From assembly GCA_017478965.1 (NCBI GenBank), contig JAFVCV010000039.1, positions 1 through 64,000 of the forward strand: a stretch of DNA of 64,000 nucleotides. The letters are read 5' to 3'. The translations under genes and the position numbers were made by a program. The notes under the pieces are model-generated. The model saw nothing but the letters and a program-made list of their open reading frames with translations, ran no database searches and had not been told where the DNA came from. This document shows positions 62,158 to 64,000 of the stretch, one piece after another; the stretch's first letter is position 1; the number at the start of each line of letters is the position of its first letter. This DNA is from Ruminococcus sp. GTDB lineage: Bacteria; Bacillota; Clostridia; Oscillospirales; Ruminococcaceae.

Positions 62158-62318
62158 CTAAATATAGTATGCGACAAAGTTCATAAAAAATTTACAAAAT
62201 TACATGACGGTTACAGATGGTGTCGAAAACCTGTCCTGACTAGCCCCCCGGAGGACGTTGGAAAATCAAGTGTACAATAAATCCCCCTTATATGATGAGA
62301 ATTCGGGCAAAATTACGA

Positions 62319-62347
62319 TTGCAATTTCTGATTTTTTATTGTATAAT
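62319..62347 (+). promoter_or_regulatory. Sigma-A promoter of the mraZ operon
   Basis: TTGCAA (62319-62324), 17-nt spacer, TATAAT (62342-62347). Confidence 0.82.
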
Positions 62348-62353
62348 GGTCTT

Positions 62354-62390
62354 GGTGGTAAAAAGTGTGATTTGGTGCCATCAAGTGAAA
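62354..62390 (+). promoter_or_regulatory. MraZ box: four GTG repeats at 10-bp spacing
   Basis: GTG at 62355, 62365, 62375 and 62385, each preceded by a T/A-G or A-A step. MraZ binds such direct repeats spaced by one helical turn. They start about at the +1, so MraZ would block its own promoter. Confidence 0.8.
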
Positions 62391-62436
62391 AGAAATGCCT
62401 GCGTTTTGTGCGGCAGTGGGAAAAGGGGTGAGAGTA

Positions 62437-62937
62437 TTGGCACAAAAGCTGTCTGAGACAGATGCTTTGGAAACGGCGGAAGATGAGCTGAGCCTGGAGG
62501 CTATGCTGGGTCTTGATGATACTCTCATGGGGACCTTTTACCTTACGATGGACGCAAAGGGAAGAATGAGCTTTCCTTCAAAGCTCAGAGAGGTCATCGG
62601 GGACAGGTTCATAGTCACCAAGGGACTGGACGGGTGCCTTTATGTATATTCCTGCACGGAGTTCAGGGAGATGACCCGGAGACTGAAGACCAAGCCTATG
62701 GCTGAGGCCAGGCTGTTCTCACGGAGCTTTGTGGGCTATGCCACCGTGGCTGAAACGGATAAGAACGGCCGCATACTTATCCCCCAGGCACTCAGGGAGT
62801 GCGCAGGGCTGAGCAAGGACGTGGTCGTGGTGGGCGTTATCGACCGCTGCGAGATATGGTCCAAGGAGAAGTGGGAGCTTTATAACAGCGATAATGAGGA
62901 CAGGCTGGCTGCGACCCTGGAGGGTCTGCAGCTCTGA
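62437..62937 (+). CDS. mraZ: Transcriptional regulator MraZ
   Basis: First gene of the division and cell wall cluster. Start TTG 62437 is the one with AAGGGG 8 nt upstream, giving 166 aa with about 30 acidic residues before the MGTFYLTMDAKGR motif with which MraZ normally begins. Two SpoVT/AbrB-like swapped-hairpin repeats with DAKGRMSFP and DKNGRILIP. A start at 62527 would give the usual length but has no ribosome-binding site. Confidence 0.92.
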   Translation: MAQKLSETDALETAEDELSLEAMLGLDDTLMGTFYLTMDAKGRMSFPSKLREVIGDRFIVTKGLDGCLYVYSCTEFREMTRRLKTKPMAEARLFSRSFVGYATVAETDKNGRILIPQALRECAGLSKDVVVVGVIDRCEIWSKEKWELYNSDNEDRLAATLEGLQL

Positions 62938-62962
62938 GGACGGTCCTGCGGGAATACAGATA

Positions 62963-63946
62963 ATGGAGATCAATAATAATACTACGGAGTTCAGACATAT
63001 CCCGGTGCTTTTTGACGAGTGCATGGAGGGGCTGGATATCAGGCCCGACGGGGTCTACTGTGACGGTACCGCCGGCGGCGCAGGCCATTCAAGGGGGATC
63101 GCCGGACGGCTCGATCCTGAGAGAGGGCTGCTCATAGCTATCGACCGGGACCCGGAGGCAGCGGCGGTGGCCACGGAAAGGCTGAAAGGGCTGCCCGCAA
63201 GGGTGGTGAAGGGGAACTATTCACAGATAGATGAGATCTTCGCCGGCCTTGGCATAGACCGGGCGGACGGGATACTTATGGACCTTGGTGTGTCATCCTA
63301 TCAGCTGGATAAGGCTGAGAGAGGATTTTCCTATCACAGTGATGCGCCGCTGGATATGAGAATGAGCAGGGACGGACTTTCTGCTAAGGACGTGGTCAAC
63401 GGCTACGATGAGCAGAGACTGGCTAAGATACTCTTTGAGTACGGCGAGGAGAAATTCTCGAGGAATATCGCTAAGAAGATAGTGGAGAGCAGGGCATTGA
63501 AGCCTATAGAGACCACTATGGAACTTTCGGAGATAGTCAGGGCGGCGGTCCCGCAGAGGGCAAGGCGGGAGAAAAATCCCTGCAAGAAGACCTTCCAGGC
63601 TATCAGGATAGAGGTCAACAGTGAGCTTGAACACCTGAGCAGCGCTCTTGATAAGGCCTTTGACCTGCTGAACATGGGGGGGAGGCTCTGCATAATAACC
63701 TTTCACAGCCTGGAGGACAGGCTGGTAAAGCAGAGGTTCAGGGCATTTAGCACAGGCTGCATCTGCCCGCCGGATTTTCCGGTGTGCGTCTGCGGGAAGA
63801 CGCCGGCTGGAAGACTGGTCAACAGAAAGCCTATAGAGCCTTCTGAGGAGGAGCTGAGGACCAATAACCGCAGCAGGAGCGCAAAGCTGAGGATAATTGA
63901 AAAGCTCCATGACAGAGATGATAGAGAGATAAAGATAGAAGTATAA
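62963..63946 (+). CDS. rsmH: 16S rRNA (cytosine1402-N4)-methyltransferase
   Basis: Methylates C1402 of 16S rRNA with SAM. ATG 62963 (MEINNNTTEFRHIPVL) gives 327 aa. The SAM motif is DGTAGGAGHS, then MDLGVSSYQLD and TFHSLEDR, all typical. Follows mraZ by 25 nt. The remaining 54 nt to the window edge show no start with a ribosome-binding site. Confidence 0.95.
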   Translation: MEINNNTTEFRHIPVLFDECMEGLDIRPDGVYCDGTAGGAGHSRGIAGRLDPERGLLIAIDRDPEAAAVATERLKGLPARVVKGNYSQIDEIFAGLGIDRADGILMDLGVSSYQLDKAERGFSYHSDAPLDMRMSRDGLSAKDVVNGYDEQRLAKILFEYGEEKFSRNIAKKIVESRALKPIETTMELSEIVRAAVPQRARREKNPCKKTFQAIRIEVNSELEHLSSALDKAFDLLNMGGRLCIITFHSLEDRLVKQRFRAFSTGCICPPDFPVCVCGKTPAGRLVNRKPIEPSEEELRTNNRSRSAKLRIIEKLHDRDDREIKIEV

Positions 63947-64000
63947 AGAAAAGTGTAAGATTTTGGTAAATACCGTTTGGCAGGCGTTCATGCCTGAGGG

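Noticed and set aside
63947-64000. Start of the next dcw gene (ftsL-like)
   Set aside because: No start codon with a ribosome-binding site in the remaining bases; the gene probably begins just outside the window.

Overview
The window reads as a chromosomal segment of an anaerobic, Gram-positive gut or rumen Firmicute of the Ruminococcus type. Three things point there: a GH94 cellobiose phosphorylase, a complete V-type ATPase operon next to ordinary Firmicute housekeeping genes, and a spoIIA operon with glutamine synthetase III and an Amt-PII fusion. Coding sequence is moderately GC-rich and uses many AGG/AGA and ATA codons. AT-rich intergenic regions hold very regular sigma-A promoters, nearly all with a 17-nt spacer. 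Species is not determinable from sequence reading alone. No rRNA, IS element, prophage or CRISPR array was seen.

Layout. 1-3.5 kb: a sugar ABC transporter binding lipoprotein (cut by the window edge) downstream of a LacI regulator, then a long AT-rich intergenic stretch with LacI-type palindromes and hairpins. 3.5-10.4 kb: a large cytoplasmic LacI-like sensor/GGDEF/EAL/beta-solenoid protein, a lipoprotein, a CBS protein and a DacA-type carboxypeptidase. 10.4-12.9 kb (minus): aroE, two small genes and dCMP deaminase. 13-22.6 kb (minus): V-ATPase operon H-C-I-K-F-E-A-B-D plus a DUF308 protein, with a 29-bp hairpin repeat array between C and I. 22.8-28.8 kb: ACT regulator-hom, then glnN and amt-glnB, both behind matching two-hairpin/terminator leaders that look like ANTAR antitermination targets. 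29-33.5 kb: a mutarotase-like protein, a lipoprotein and cellobiose phosphorylase. 33.5-37.1 kb: zinc ribbon protein, a tRNA-like element, a SigH-like factor, an Rrf2 regulator, and metY behind paired palindromes and a possible Cys leader peptide. 37.3-44.4 kb: htpG under a perfect CIRCE, a CPBP protease, an RHH protein and clpB. 44.4-48 kb (minus): NUDIX, nadA and spoIIAA-AB-sigF. 48.2-52.8 kb: aquaporin, clostripain and the rplJ-rplL unit with L10 leader. 52.9-60 kb: an MBOAT-DHHW-FkbH-ACP-orphan cluster. 60.1-64 kb: ppa, an XRE/membrane pair, then the start of the dcw cluster (mraZ with a MraZ box, rsmH).

Most interesting candidate system: MBOAT + DHHW + FkbH-like HAD + acyl carrier protein (52.97-60.0 kb). 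It parallels DltABCD, but the adenylating enzyme is replaced by an FkbH protein of the family that loads glyceryl groups from 1,3-bisphosphoglycerate onto carrier proteins. A glyceryl (or similar) decoration of a surface polymer is a testable inference. Secondary highlights are the paired ANTAR-type leaders of glnN and amt, the sensor-GGDEF-EAL-solenoid architecture, and the 140-nt tRNA-like element whose elbow pair appears changed in a compensatory way (C18-G55).
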